The notes beneath the pieces were generated by a model. It made no database searches. It was not told the origin of the DNA and saw only the letters and a program-made list of their open reading frames with translations. From Cololabis saira (lineage: Eukaryota; Chordata; Actinopteri; Beloniformes; Belonidae), in assembly GCF_033807715.1 (NCBI RefSeq), contig NC_084587.1, forward strand, positions 19,949,017 through 20,013,016: a stretch of 64,000 nt of DNA, in the 5' to 3' direction. Position numbers and translations under genes: made by a program. Below are positions 34,560-48,100 of the stretch, one piece after another (the stretch's first letter is position 1; each line of letters opens with the position of its first letter).

Positions 34560-34965
34560 ACAGTGTCACTGAGGAAAACGACAGGAGGCAGAGCTGGAGG
34601 TAGCAGAGATGAAGATGCTGAGGTTCTCTATAGGAGTGACCAGACTGGATAGGATCAGGAATGAGAACATCAGAGGGACAGCACATGTTAGAGGCTTTGG
34701 AGATAAAGTCAGGGAGGCCAGACTGAGATGGTTCGGACATGTCCAGAGGAGAGATAGGGAATATATTGGCAGAAGGATGCTGAGTTTTGAACTGCCAGGC
34801 AGGAGGCCCAGAGGAGACCAAAGAGGAGTTTTATAGATATAGTGAAAGAGGACATGAAGGTAGTTGGGGTAAGAAAAGAGGATGCAGAAGACAGGCTCAG
34901 ATGGAGGCAACTTATTCGCTGTGGCGACCCCTGAAGGGAAAAGCCGAAAGGAGAAGAAGATACAG
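34560..34965 (+). mobile_element. LINE remnant: C-terminal end of a reverse-transcriptase ORF, frameshifted
   Basis: Translation from about 34590 gives EMKMLRFSIGVTRLDRIRNE, followed by RLRWFGHVQRRD and GRRMLSFELPGRRPRGD. After a one-base frameshift near 34825 it continues FIDIVKEDMKVVGVRKEDAE and RLRWRQLIRCGDP, then a stop. This is the typical end of a fish LINE ORF2. The GAAGGGAAAAGCCGAAAGG-type tail follows. The clade is not assigned. The copy is 5'-truncated and dead. Confidence 0.8.
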
Positions 34966-34984
34966 GGAAGAACAGGAATAACAC

Positions 34985-37900
34985 TCATGCACAAATGAGC
35001 ATGAGTGTTATTAGAATATTTGATTAAAAGCTCATAAGTTTGACTTGAAGGGTACTTGTCAGGTTATGAATTGTAATTTTAGGACTTTTTCATTTCACAA
35101 GCAGCAATAATGGAGAAAGTATTTTACAATAAGTTGGGGATCGAAAGGACTGGAGAAGTTGAGGACTGATTTAGTTACATTTCAAATGGTGGAGGGATGC
35201 TAGAGCTAGTCAGAGGAAGCCTAAGAGCTAAATGACCAAAGAAATATCTATCTCCTAAAGGACAAGACAAAATACAGATGTTTGTATATCGTCACTCCCA
35301 ACTTTTGAGCTATAACATTTCCAAAATATAAGCTAAAAGCTCCAGCATTACTGCAATTTGCTAGAATTGTAGTTTTAACACATGAATATGAGTAACTCTG
35401 TCATATCAGTATAAAATATGTTTGGAACTTGAATGAAAATCTGAGAGGTACTTTCTCAAAAAAACCAAACTAAATAAATTATAAAAATAAAAAATAAAAA
35501 ACATTTTCAAAAATCAACTGAGCGCATTTCAACAATCTTTATTTATATGTAGATAAACAGCCCTATATAGTACTTTAAAACCATACTGTAACAGGCCCTT
35601 TGTAATACTACAAAAATTGGGTGACCTTTTTGAACCTGTAGTCAAAGAAAATGATGTCCCTTTTGTATATTGTTGTGGCTGTAGTTACAAGAAGACCGGT
35701 ATGTTTTGGAAACAAGACGGTCCTCATGTTGGAGCCATAGCTTCCCTGTTATTGACTGTAGCTACCTTCCTGAACGAAAAGGCTATAATACACAATTAAC
35801 CAACTTTTACTCTACAAATATGACCCTGGAACACTTTTTTCTATTTCCTTCTTACATTATGTTTTTATTTTGAAAAAAGATTTTTCACAGGAAGTCACTA
35901 TTTTAAGGTTAACTTTGTACTTGTTTCCTGTGTAATAAGGAGCAGGTGCTTCATAGCCAATAGCTTTTTTTGTTTGGTTGTTTGTTACTGTGGCCTAGCT
36001 AACATTTATATTTGTCAGACAGCTTCCTTAAAACAATATTTCTTTACAATTTGTGATGGCTTTTTTATTTAATGACAAAAAAAACTTTACAGTTAAATTG
36101 AAAGGTTATGTTGGTAATCTAATTATGTCAACACCCATTCATGCAAGACTTCCCACTTTACTCATGCACACAGAGCTTCCACAGTGGGCTGTTCTATAAG
36201 TGGTGGAACTGCAGCTTTTCCCATCCATAACATTGTCACAAAGATACGACTTTCACAAAGGTTTCCTCATACATTTTCCTGTGGGGGTAATTTCCACAAT
36301 GCGCCATAAGATCAAAGTCCGTAGTATTCATTATACCACCAACAAACACCCATCCCACTCACCCTGATGGGCCTGTTTTAGCGATTGTCTCTGTTCAAAC
36401 AAAGGACCAACACACAGCCACTTCTGTGGTTTTTCGAAAAATAGTGTCACCAAAGAGCTTCATCTGCTGTCCACATTGTTCTTTTTGTTTGTTTTGCTTT
36501 TTCAGCCAACAGTTCAGTTTTCACGAGTGACATTGTAGTAGAAAATATTTATTGCTTTGAACCTGCTGAAAAGTAGTAGTTGGACTTTCATGCAATATCA
36601 TTTCCACAACGATTTGAAGATGTGCACTGAGCTGCTGCAGCATTCCATTGAGGAATTGATCATTTTTTCAAAAAATGAAGGGAGAGTGTAAAAAAGAGAG
36701 AAGTGAGACAGGTGAAACATATAGCCAGCACCATGGACTGATAGACTGGAAACTACTTTTTTTAACTAGCGTGTCACTTGATTTGAAGCTAAAATCTCTT
36801 CTGTGGACCGAATACATTTTTTATGAATGTTTCAGTTCAATATCTTTTGATGTGTAAATTAATTTGAAATAACGTTCCTCTCTGTCTCAGCAGGTCAAAT
36901 AAGCCACACCCTGAGTTACGAGATGCTCCATGAGCTCCCTCAGGGCAGAGCCACTATTACTGCTGTGCTTACAGATAACACTGTTTACTCTCCCACATGG
37001 TATGTGATTGTTCAATATGTTTTACCAGGTCCACTTGGTTACGTAATAATATTTCCATGTATCCTTGACAAACATTTAACTACGTAATGGAAGAAAATAC
37101 ATGCAGTGACTGTCTAGCCCCTGTTTGGTTTCCATGTGACTTACAATATTCACATTTCTAGGACTTCGAGGATTTCGAGGACAACACAACTATTACATGT
37201 ATACCCTTTTCTCAATTTCAAATACCTTTTTTAAAATAAAATATTGTTCTTCACTTCTCTGTGTCTTGTGTAATTGTTTTTCTGTCCTGCTCTTAAAATG
37301 AAAAGTGTAGGCCCTTATTTCCACTTGCCTCTGTGTCTTTATGTTCTTGAATCCATCAATTTTGACGGGAAACCTTCATAATCTCTGATGTAGTTGCAAA
37401 ACTGCTCCTTCCCTCTGGATTGGAGAGATCATATACGCTGCGTTAGCACAAGTAATACGTAGCGCAGCAACCTAGAAGGCTTTTGAAAAACAATATTCTT
37501 TCAGTTCTTTGACTTTGTAACGAAATGTAGCCTGTTTGTAAGAAACTAGAGAATAAGTTTCTCTCGTAGCAGCAATGAGTTGGTGTTAGCAGCTTTAGCA
37601 TGGTTAGCATTGAGCCAACCCATCCATGAAGAACTGTACTTCTCCACGTTGAAAACTAAGGTGGTTTCTAAATATTTCATATGAACAGAGAGAGCAAATG
37701 GGCTTGAGGCATTTCTCACATATGCACACATACGGAACTTCATATCCGACCAAGTGGGAACAGAAAACAAAAACATGCTCTCACTGGTGATTCTTTAGCG
37801 TGGGCAGACGGAATGCTTGCATCCCTGAATGTAGTATTTGCTCAGCTTCTCCACTTAATTGTCTGTTATTCAGTTTCCCTTCCCACAAATCTCTGTTTGT

Positions 37901-38760
37901 TTGTTTGTTTTTTCAATTGAAGAAAGAAAATAGAGAAGTTTGAAAGTGCTTTAGATTTTTATTTTATCACCCACAATTTCCATACTTTTCTTATTAGCAG
38001 GTCTGCTGGACCAGAGCAACATATAGAAATGGGACTTCCCCATCCCACGGGAGGATGGGTAGAAACCTGCCTATGAGCAGAAACAAACAAAATGTTCCAA
38101 CCTGCTTGCTCAGTGCAGTGAGGTAGGCAGCAGGTTGGTAACATGTATCCTATAGGGGATCCCAGGTATTTGTTAGCGCCTTAGCTTCTCTGGGTTGGCG
38201 GAGCAAAATGTGTGAAAGTAGAGGCATAAAAAGGCAAACTGTGATCATTACTAAGCAGGCAACACGAGAGAGTCACATGTTAAGTAACACTGCAGATTTA
38301 TCAGGGGGTGCCAGGGAGATCATCACTTGAAACATTAATGAGTGCGGTCCATAGACAATAACCCAATCAGCTTCCCAGAGGTGTTGGATGGCTGTAGACG
38401 TACATTTCTGCTCACGGGGAGGTGCATGAGTGGCTGCATGGTTGGTTGATGACCAACTTGTTTAGCAGGTAGATGCATGCTACGCATTGAATCAAAGCAT
38501 TTTTCTTTTATGTTGTTTATTTATTCACATAGTGTTCAACACATGCTACGTTTGCTTCATTCACTCACCTGATGCAGAAACATTAAATCCAACATGCTTT
38601 AGCATTAAACGTCACAAAAGTGAAACACCAAAATACTTGTTCAGAAAACTCATTCAGTATTGTCCAAGTATAAAGCTATCTGTGTTGCCAGGTGTGATTT
38701 GTGATCGGGGGTGATTCACATGACTATCTTTTTTTTAGTTCCTCTTCAACATTTGCATAA
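34985..38760. other. Intergenic stretch between ppa2/LINE remnant and arhgef38
   Basis: Mostly AT-rich sequence without a recognisable gene. One exon-like segment is listed separately at 36894-36999. The rest has no clear repeat ends. The region just before 39121 should contain the arhgef38 promoter and 5' UTR, but no TATA box or CpG island stands out. Confidence 0.6.
36894..36999 (+). other. Exon-like open segment of unknown origin
   Basis: A pyrimidine-rich acceptor (cctctctgtctcagcag) precedes a 106-nt open stretch that ends at ATG|GTATGTG. In the open frame it encodes QISHTLSYEMLHELPQGR and then ATITAVLTDNTVYSPT. I do not recognise the peptide. It has no supportable partner exons, so it may be chance, a remnant of a lost gene, or a 5' exon of a transcript starting in this interval. 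Confidence 0.25.
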
Positions 38761-39120
38761 TTTGTCATATCTGAGATGTGTTTCGCTTGGAAGACACATT
38801 TTAAATTTTTGTTGAAGGAGCGAGAAAGAACAGCTCAGTTCTCCTGCTCCGTTTTCACATCCTTCAGATGAAGACGCTGCATCTGTCCCTGGATAGATGT
38901 GATGTCCTAGAGAGTAAACGCATAGCCCGGCAGTGGAGAGGTGTGGCCATGCAGCCCTCATGACAGGTAGACACGGGGAGGAGCTGCGTCACCTGTGCAG
39001 GGCTGGCAGTCAGGGCACAGAGAACAGTACACCTGTTGCACTTCCCAGGCTGTTTCTCTCTTCCCTTCCTTTTCCCCCTTCACCGGCCTGAGTGCACAGG
39101 AGGAGCTGACGGGCCTCGCC

Positions 39121-42100
39121 ATGGACCCCAAGGAGGCCGGCAATGGGAGTGAGAGGGAGAAGGAAAAAGAGAAGGAGAAAGTGGTGAAAAGGAGGAACCG
39201 GCCTGTGTTCCTGCGTTACCTGGAAAGGAGAAAAACGGACACTATTGTAGCGGACGACATGGCCAAAGGTGACATCAACCTGGGGACGCTGGTGAGGAGG
39301 AGCCAGTCTGATAAGACGGAGTACAGCGCTAAACTTAAAGGTACAGCAGTTAACGATGTTCCCTGGGCTCAAAACTATGGTAACAATTTAAACACGAGTG
39401 AGCTATAAAAGTTTGAGTTGTCTCTTTTAAGCAAATAGCACAAACTGTAACTTTGGTGGGTTAAAATGAGAAAAAGAAAAAGCAGCACTCTTTGCTGGGC
39501 ACCTGTTGTGTTACTATGTGCTGAGCATGATACTCCCTGAGGGATGAAGCCACATATGCAAACTGTGGCCCAAACTCAGACGCAGAGGAGTGGCTTTAGA
39601 AGTGTTCCAGACCAGCGGGTAAACAAGACCTGGACAGCAGCACAGAGGGGTTCTTTTACCTGATTATTAAAAAAAAATCAGCAAGTCACCAGCCTTTTGT
39701 TTCACAATGTTTTAAAAAGGTTTAATTAAAAAAAAAAAAAACTCCGCTTTTAACCAGCTTTTAACTGTATGATCCAGTCAGAAATGGTTGTAAAATGAAT
39801 AGAATAAATAAAATAGAACGCTGCTTCATCACAACAGCTGACACAAACTTTACGCATCAGTGTTTCAGAAAAACTGGCTCCACCTGTCCCCGAGTGCCAA
39901 CAAAGTCTGGGAATGTTGTACTTCAGGCAAAATGACATCATTTTCATTTTCAGTGGGTGGGGGGGCAGTTTTTAGGTAAGAGCGCCGCAAAATATGTCGG
40001 CTTTCCTGTACCACTCGTTCCTTGGTTTCCTCTTCCTTAAACATTGCATCATCACATGCTCCAATAACCGAGGACATCTTTTTTTAAAATATCAAAGTGT
40101 AACCTACTTTTCACTTTTATGAAGATAACAGATAGATTCCCCCACACACTTGTGTCTTATCAGCAACAGCAGGCCTGTTTATCTGATACAGAACCGCTCA
40201 CTACTACTTTTGCAATTCTTGTTTTCCCCTCCAACCGGCATCTTTGATGGCAGAGTTGTCAAAAACACAAAGGTGTTTTCAGTAAAACAACAGCCAGCCC
40301 CTCCGACTCCAGCCTCACACCTGATGAGCAGTATTGCATATTTACAGCGGTATTACCAATGCAAATATTGACAGAATGATGACTTCACTGAAGGAGGAAA
40401 CACGTGAGTTGCTGCCCGACAGTATGTTCTCATCTGCTTGTCAGACAGGTCGGTCAAGCCGTAGAGCCATGGTAACATGACATCAGTGCATCTAATTATT
40501 TACAGCAACTCAATGTAATCGTCCAGATAATGATTTACCAGCACATCGCCAACATAAAAAAGGCATGTTTGCTCAGTTATAAATGATGCGGCAAGTCACT
40601 TTGTTGGTGTTTTGAAGTACCACTTAAGAGCCCACCGCCCTGCAATAAAAACTCCCAATATTTGCAAGCATTCTTTTATTATAGATGATGAACAGGTTCC
40701 TTATCTAAACATAACTCTTTATGCGGCTATATGTTTTTTTTTTGTTTTTTTTTATAGGTTACATATTTTCTGTTTTTCTTCAACAGATGCATATTCCAAC
40801 TTTAATTTTTTTGCTGTTGTTCTAAGCAATAAATTCCCTTTGTACCATTTGCAGCGTGGCCAAGTCCTTTCTCTGTCTAGTGCTACATGATACACTTTGC
40901 TTTGTGTTCTTTCCGGGGTAGTCTTTTGGATCCGTTTCACTGGGCTGAACAGAGAAAAGCCCTGTATCCACTTTCATGGGAACTCCTGCACCACAGGCCA
41001 TACATCACCAAACTTTATGCTGGCGGAAGGACGGGGTCAGTTCAGTTTGGGATCTGCTGCTGTCCTGAGAGTTTATCGTCTCACTCCAACCCAGTGCATA
41101 ATTTCTCTCATTGGGACTTCCAGAAAGATATTAAAATAATGGCAGGATGGTAACAAGATCGGACATTTGAACAAGTACAATATAGCTTTGGTCTGACAGG
41201 ACTTTTCTCATGGGAGGAGGTTTTCCAGTATCCTGGGGTCTTTTAACACACTAACAGCCAGTATTGACACATGATACTTAATGACACGGTTGAAGAATAG
41301 GATGCCTTTTAGAAACCATGTCCACTATTCCAAAAATTTCTGATAGATTCACTGTGGCATGTCATTATTGATAAATTTACATACATCTTAATACATTTTA
41401 AAAGGAAGGACACATTGGCTCATGGAAAAGTTTGGACGATTCCAATGATTTGGGCTCGGTTACCAAGGTTTCAGACTTCAAGTGGCTGGTTAAGTCTATG
41501 GCTTCTTCGTATTCATAACTGCAAAAGGTTGGCTAATGGAAACGTCAAAGCTTTACAAATATATTCAGATTCTTTGAACATTTTGGTGGCACAATTCTCA
41601 AAATAGTTATACTGCTCTCTAAAAAAAAAGCCTACATTGATCTCCACAAGACAGATGTGGGCTGCACGTGATAGAAAGGAGGCCACACTGAAGTCTGGAA
41701 AATCAAGTGTCAAGAAGAAAACTGAGAAGAGAGACGAGGCTCATTTCTGTACTCGTTTTGGTTTTGGACTTTTTTCCTGCATGAAAGCAATACTTGGTAG
41801 ACCTGGCTGAGGTTCTGAGCATCCATCTCCATTATTCATGAAAGGACTTGCTGCAAGAGAGCATGATGGAAATGCAATCATTGCTTGTGGGTTGTTGGTT
41901 TTTTTTCACCAAAAACGGTAGTGGAAACAGCTCTGAGAGCTGAAGATGGTGCGAGGGCTGTGTGTTCTCGTCCTCTCACTGTTTGGTGACAGCAGGCCCA
42001 GTTTGGGGCATTTGGGATTTCAGCAGCTGCTTCTGGGATTGTAAAAAATAAATCAAACCCTTCTTGGACTATACTTGGTGAGTGAGAGACAAAAGAAAGC

Positions 42101-45100
42101 AACTCTTGCTCCTTAAGTACTCTCATGAATGAGATGAAGTAAATTACAGTGAGCCACGCAGCGAGAGCAGATCCAAGCACACTTCTTCATTTCATACAGA
42201 ACTTAAGACGGCAAACAGAACCCACTCTCTCCGAATGAAATGCACCTTCTCCATGAAAGTGACATTTTGTCACTTTGCTATTCTGCAGGATATGCTGATG
42301 CCATGACAAGAAAGACAGACATCAACAGTCGTCATAATAATCCCGTTACTATACAATGAAAAAATGATTCACCATTGGAATGTATTCAAAAGACTCAGCA
42401 ACGTAAATAGCAGCAACTTCACCTCACAACCGACCTTGCAGTTCTTAGGCTTGTTTTGTCACCCACAGGACCGGAGCACCTTTCAGTCATCCTAAATGAT
42501 CAACTCCTTTGCGTCTGTGGTCAGATGTAAAGCTGCAGGTCCGACAACCGAAGTTTAGCCAGAATTGGGTCACATACAGGATAACAGGAGAAGATTTTGT
42601 TCCCAAATGGTACTTTGGAGCTGGGATAGGTTCAAGCAGACTCCTGTGACCCTGCAACGGATAAAACGGGTATAGGAAATGGATGAATGAATGAATGAAT
42701 GAATGAATGAATGAATGAATGAATGAATGAATGAATGAATGAATGAATGAATGAATGAATGAATGAATTAATTAATTAATTTTTGTGTCATGTCCGAAGA
42801 CCCATCCCTTACAGGATTATAAGACACCAGAAACAGAAAATCATCAATGTACAATATCACACGCACTTAATTGGGAGCTGCACAATGTACACCGGAAAAA
42901 CAAAATAAATAAATCAAAAACCAGAATGGATATTTTTACATTTATGTTACTTTTCTTCACCTATCACGCTTTCTCCAAATAGTCAGCAAGTGCAAATACT
43001 TTATGATCAAAAATCCATTTGAGTCTCTCAGCATCACTTACCCACATCAAATCCAGATTCTTACACCTATCAAATAATTTCTGACGCAGCTCATGATACA
43101 GAGGACAATAAAATAAAAAATGGAACTCATTTTCAATGTGTTTCAATGTGTGTGTGTATATCTGTCTGCTTTTGAAATGTGTAAATTGAAGATGGATTGC
43201 ACAAATTTGTTTAAATCTGCATGCCTGACTCTGTGTTTGTGTGCACATGCACTCGTGTGTGAATCGGTGTCAGTGAGTGTCCTTGCATTTGCACTCGTGT
43301 GCCCCCCCAACGCGCCTTACAACCACCATCATCATCACCACCCCCTCAACACACGCAGAGTCGGAACAGATGAAATGCCTGAGCACCCAGCAGAATTACA
43401 TCAGCAGCATGATTAGTTTCGTAACCTGACACGAGCCTCTCAGCCCTCTGTCTCTCTCCCTTCACCTCTGTCTCTGCTCTTCATTACTCTCTCCCTCAGG
43501 AGGAGGAAGCGGTGCTTGGCATCGATTAGGCAGCGAGGAAGCATCCCTCTTCCCTGAACAGGCACTCCTGCCTGCCATGCAAAGCACAGAGCAGCCTCTC
43601 ACTGATTAGGCAACGGAGCAATGAAAAAAAAAAAAAGAAAGAGAGGGAGAGAAAACGGAGAGTGACTGGCATGTAAAGCGAAGCTTTTTGGCATTTTGGC
43701 TGAAAATAATTAGATCACCGTGAATACGGAATACAGCTCAGGTGTCAAGTGGATTTTAGATGACATCTATAACCACGAGAGAAATAAAGTACACACTTTA
43801 AATGTTTTACCTTTCAATGCGGACGAGAAAATCAGTTGGTCCTTATCAGGTTTGAACATTAAATGAATGCTGCCTGATGATCAACAACTTAAGATTAGTA
43901 ACATTTTGTAATTATTATCATAAAACCAAGTCAGAATCCTAAAACATTGGGCTAAAACTAAGTGCACCCCCTAATTCAATAATTTTTAGCAGCAATAACT
44001 TAAAATAACAATTTTTTGTAAGTTGTTATCAGTGGCTCACGTTGTGGAAGAATTCTGGTTAATTTTTCTTTACAATATTGCTTTAAATCAGGGAGGCATT
44101 TGTTCAGCTCTCTTGACGTCATGCCACATTATCTCAGATGGTCGGAGGCCTGACTTTCAGTCGGTAATATTGCAATATCTTGATTCTCGACGGTAGATTT
44201 GCTGGTGTTTTTGGATAACTGGACTTTTTCATGAACTGCTTTCAGCCTCTAATTCCTGATTAAACTGATATTCAAGGTCACAAGGCTGCAAAAACAAGCC
44301 CAAATCATCACCCTTCCACCACCGTGCCTGACAGGTGTTATGAGGCATTTGTGCTGACAGCAAATGTGGCCTGAACACCAACAAAAAAGGGATGTCCAGC
44401 TACATTGTTTCAAGCCTTTGAGAGTTACCATGACTTGCCTACACCAACATGTCATAGGGCTCTTTGATTGCTTCATGTGATTAAATCAGATAAAATCTTG
44501 TTTACATCTCTGATATGCTTAAAATGACCCTTTCTCCTTCAGAAAAGCTGATGCCACATGACCTGTCCGCACTCCCGTCGCCGATACTGGAGCCGGAGGA
44601 GGTCCGACTGAGGAAGATGAACCGCAGGGCAAAGGTCATAAAGGAGCTCGTGCAGACTGAAAAGGACTACCTCACTGACTTGGAACTGTGCATCAGAGAA
44701 GTGGTCCAGCCTTTAAGAAATCTGCAGGTAGACCCCATCCAGAAACCCCAGACATGTTTGTTGACTGAATATGAGACAGAATACGTGCTCTAACCATAAA
44801 TCCAGTAAATAAATTCACTGTTTATCTTTTACGAGCTGCCTGCTGACGTCCAGTGTTGTTTCTTATTTATTTTATGCATCTTGACCAACTTGACAATGTA
44901 ACCCACCTTCTGAATACGAGCCTACTCTGTGCCTATTACATCACGCCCCAAATGATCCAGTTACCACTGGCAGAGCTGTTGGCTTTACTTTTTCACATGT
45001 TTTCTACTATTTCTTTCAACCTTTGGTAGTTTTCCAGCTGCTCGTGTTCCCTCAGCTTGATGTTGCCATTGTTTGGGATTACTACATCAATCCCTGTTGC

Positions 45101-48100
45101 TTTTTTTAAGGAGTTTTTCAACCACAACAATGTCTGGTTTAACTTACCCATCACTGGTTTATCAGCCTGGAATTGGGAATCCCACAGGATCTTTGCTCCT
45201 TCAGTCTCTACCACCTTCCAATGAGTGCTCGGCGCAGATCTTCCTGCTATTCCAGCTACTTGGTTATGTTGTTTTATGTTTACTGTACCCGCCTGCATCT
45301 GACACCTTACATTTCTCATACATTTCTCAGGGGCATCTTTGCATAGAGTTCACTTGGGGCCTTACCGTGTATGGTAGAGCCTGTGCTGTTCTGATTCATG
45401 TCTTGGTGTAACATTTCAGACCAGCTTTAACCTTTAACATACCATGCAAGGGGTTCTCCTCCTTCACCTCTTCCTCGTTGGATTAATGTTGCTGTTCATC
45501 ATTGGGAGGCGTCTTCCAGATTCATTTCTTTATGTTTGTTGTTTCATCCTGGATGCAGGGCCGGTTCTGGAAAATGATGACCAGGGCTGCATCTCAGATC
45601 AGAGGGGGTGCACATGCCTGGCACATTATTCAATACTAAATTATCAATTTTCCCATAATTTCAAGCAGAATGATACTAGCAAAACAAGAATATTTAAAGT
45701 GTATTTCAAGTGCTTTATTGGAGCAATATTGCTGCAGAACAAAGAAAATGCTACATTTAGTCTGGGCTACCTCACCCATCAGACAATCTAGCAACAGATG
45801 TTTCTTACCCTGAAAATAAAACATAGAAATTCAAACTTATTTTATCTATACAGCTCAAAACCATCACTAAACATGACAGTCATTTCAAGTTGAATGATAC
45901 CAGTCAAACAATAATATTTAAAGTGTCTTTCAAGTGCATTTTTGCAGCAATATCGCTGCAGAACAAAGAAAATGCTACATTTAGTCTGGGCTACCTCACC
46001 CATCAGACAATCTAGCAACAGAAAATAAAACATAGAAAAATAAATAACAAAAATAAATATTACCATAAATATAAACTTGCTGGCGTGGTTGTTTGAATCA
46101 CTTCCGAATATCCATCGTTACTTTGTGTTAACGGAGCAGCAGAGAGCAGCGTCTTGCTGGTGCAGGAAACTTCTGGACGCAGATGAGTGACGGACACTGA
46201 AGGCTGATTTATGGTTCCGCGTTACACCAACGCAGAGCTTACGGCATAGGATACGCGGGGACGCGAACATACGGTGCGCGTCGCCGCGTACCCTATGCCG
46301 TAGGCTACGCCGTCGATTTAACTTGGAACCATAAATCAGGCTTAACGCGCGCGCATTTGTCAGTTTTCTTTTCGTCTTTTCAACTGAGCATGCAAACACA
46401 TAAACTGAGGGTGCAATGCTTATGCACCCTCGTAGAACCGGGCCTGCCTGAATGGTAGCTTTGATGCTCACGAGCCCCTCGGCTACCTCTTTCTGCTTAG
46501 TGTACATCATGTGTGCTGGACTTCTCAGTGGGGAACACACTGTGAAGACTTTTCTTGTCCATCCACTGGTGGTTTCCATCCCGACCTGCACCCGGGTTAT
46601 TATACCAACTGGTCTGATTAGCACCAGAGTCTATGTATTCATGTTTTGGACTTTGCTCATCTTACTCAGCTGGTTCCCCGGGATCTTCTTTACTCTTTGT
46701 AGGTCATTGTCTTTGTTCCCATCTGCTTGGGAGCTATGAATGTATTTGGATTAGAAGGTTGCTAGAAGGTTGCTTTGTTGCTACTCTGAGCATCTGCTGT
46801 TTTGTTGTGGTAGTTCACCCCCTTCGTTTATGATTCTTTAATCCCTTTTTGACACCATTCAACTGCTTTTTTTTAATCTCGTCTAAATTAAATTCTTAAT
46901 TATTGCCGTATAATGTATAAACATGATGATTTTGTCAGTTTGGATATTATCACAATGTTATCATGTACATTTTATTTTCATTAACACAATACTAATATAA
47001 TTACTGTAAATATTGATATATTGGGACGTACCCAGAGAACATTGGATAAGTACACAATGCCTTTTTAAATGGATAATGTGGATACAAAGACGATCAAACT
47101 ATTTTCTCTCACAGTTTCCTTGTTTGTTTTTTCTCAGGTTATAGATGTAGATCGATTGTTTACCAACATGGAGACGGTGTGCGAGGTGTCTGCGGCTCTC
47201 CTTCACCAACTGAATGCTGCCATGGCTGACCCGGATCCAGAAGCAGTAGTGATAGGTGCTGCTCTTCTCATTCAAGAATAATTCAGTGCGGTTACATGCA
47301 CATCTAACCCAAGCTATTGGCAACAATCTAGCTAAGGATTAAACTGGAGTTTCAGAGAAATCTGAGTATACATGCGTGAGAAGACAATCGATTATTGAGT
47401 GAGGTGCGTTAAACTCTGCGATGCTAGGTGGCAGCACACGCACTTTTGCATTGGCGTTCTTACAGTTAGTTCTTTGTTGTCGCCTTCTTCTTCTCCAACT
47501 GTGTTGATATTCTGGCCTTTGCGGTGTCATGGCTTCCGCAAGGGGGGTCTGGGTGCAGTCACTAGTTTCAGGTAAGTGTGGGTTGCGAATGCATGACGGA
47601 ATAACTCGGATTAGGACGCATTATCTGGCACTAATAGCTCAATCTCAAGAGCTTCAGTTCGGTTCGATTACAGCCCGACTAAGGTGTATACATGGCTTTT
47701 AAAAATTCTATATCAGTTGGATTAAGGCAACAATTCGACTTCTGTTGGTGCATGTAAACGTACTGATTAACTCATTTACGCTGTTGTGGTTACTGAACAA
47801 TCTTTGAACCTGATTTTTTTTTTTTTTCCTTTTTTCAAGGCGAAGTATTTATCCAGGCAAAGGCAGCTCTAGAAGATGTATATAAGATTTACTGTTACCA
47901 CCACGACGATGCTAACATGTCACTTAAATCCTATGAGAAAGAGGAACAAATAAAGCAACATTTTACCACATGTGTATTGGCGCTGAAGTAAGTGAAGTCA
48001 ATATTTTTTTAATTATTTACAACCTATCAATCATAAAGTTTATCCATGTCAATCTTAACTTCATGTTTTTTTTCTTCTTCCTTTGGCCACCTCATCACAG

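Larger units (their letters stand above)
39341..44542 (+). other. arhgef38: arhgef38 intron 1
   Basis: A 5.2-kb intron with donor GTACAG and acceptor ctccttcag. It contains a retroposon tail with (GAAT)n (42600-42770), a LINE fragment on the minus strand (about 42965-43150), and a degraded repeat near 43955-44475. The interval 39.4-42.5 kb shows no recognisable exon or repeat ends. Confidence 0.7.
45556..46446. mobile_element. hAT-type element with 8-bp target duplication
   Basis: The ends are cagggccggttct (left) and agaaccgggcctg (right), inverted repeats. They are flanked by CCTGGATG (45548-45555) and CCTGAATG (46447-46454), an 8-bp duplication with one mismatch, the size hAT transposases make. 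Removing it restores the reading of the host LINE (ATIQ to DETT). No transposase is present. The interior has a tandem duplication and a palindromic MITE. Confidence 0.85.
44930..46840 (-). mobile_element. LINE ORF2 remnant, split by a hAT element
   Basis: The two halves flank 45556-46446. Right half (46450-46840) reads, on the minus strand, a thumb-region end with MMYTKQKEVAEGLVSIKATI. Left half (44930-45547) continues with DETT, CMRNVRCQMQAGTV, HNQVAGI, ILWDSQFQADKPVMGKLNQ, IDVVIPNNGNIKLREHEQLE and NYQRLKEIVENM. These match the C-terminal third of a LINE family widespread in fish and invertebrates. Frameshifts and stops show it is dead. It lies in arhgef38 intron 2, antisense to the gene. 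Confidence 0.82.

Noticed and set aside
34566..34994. 142-codon minus-strand frame
   Set aside because: The antisense of a LINE remnant whose real coding strand is plus.
40887..41153. Two overlapping plus-strand frames of 80-88 codons
   Set aside because: No homology, no splice sites that fit arhgef38, and neither frame has a coding bias I can see.
44249..44476. Possible Tc1 transposase fragment (HGGGRVMIWACF on the minus strand)
   Set aside because: Only one motif fits, the rest of the frame does not, and the surrounding DNA reads like another degraded repeat; kept only as an uncertain repeat.
46118..46624. 168-codon minus-strand frame
   Set aside because: A chance fusion across LINE, hAT end and palindromic MITE, not a gene.
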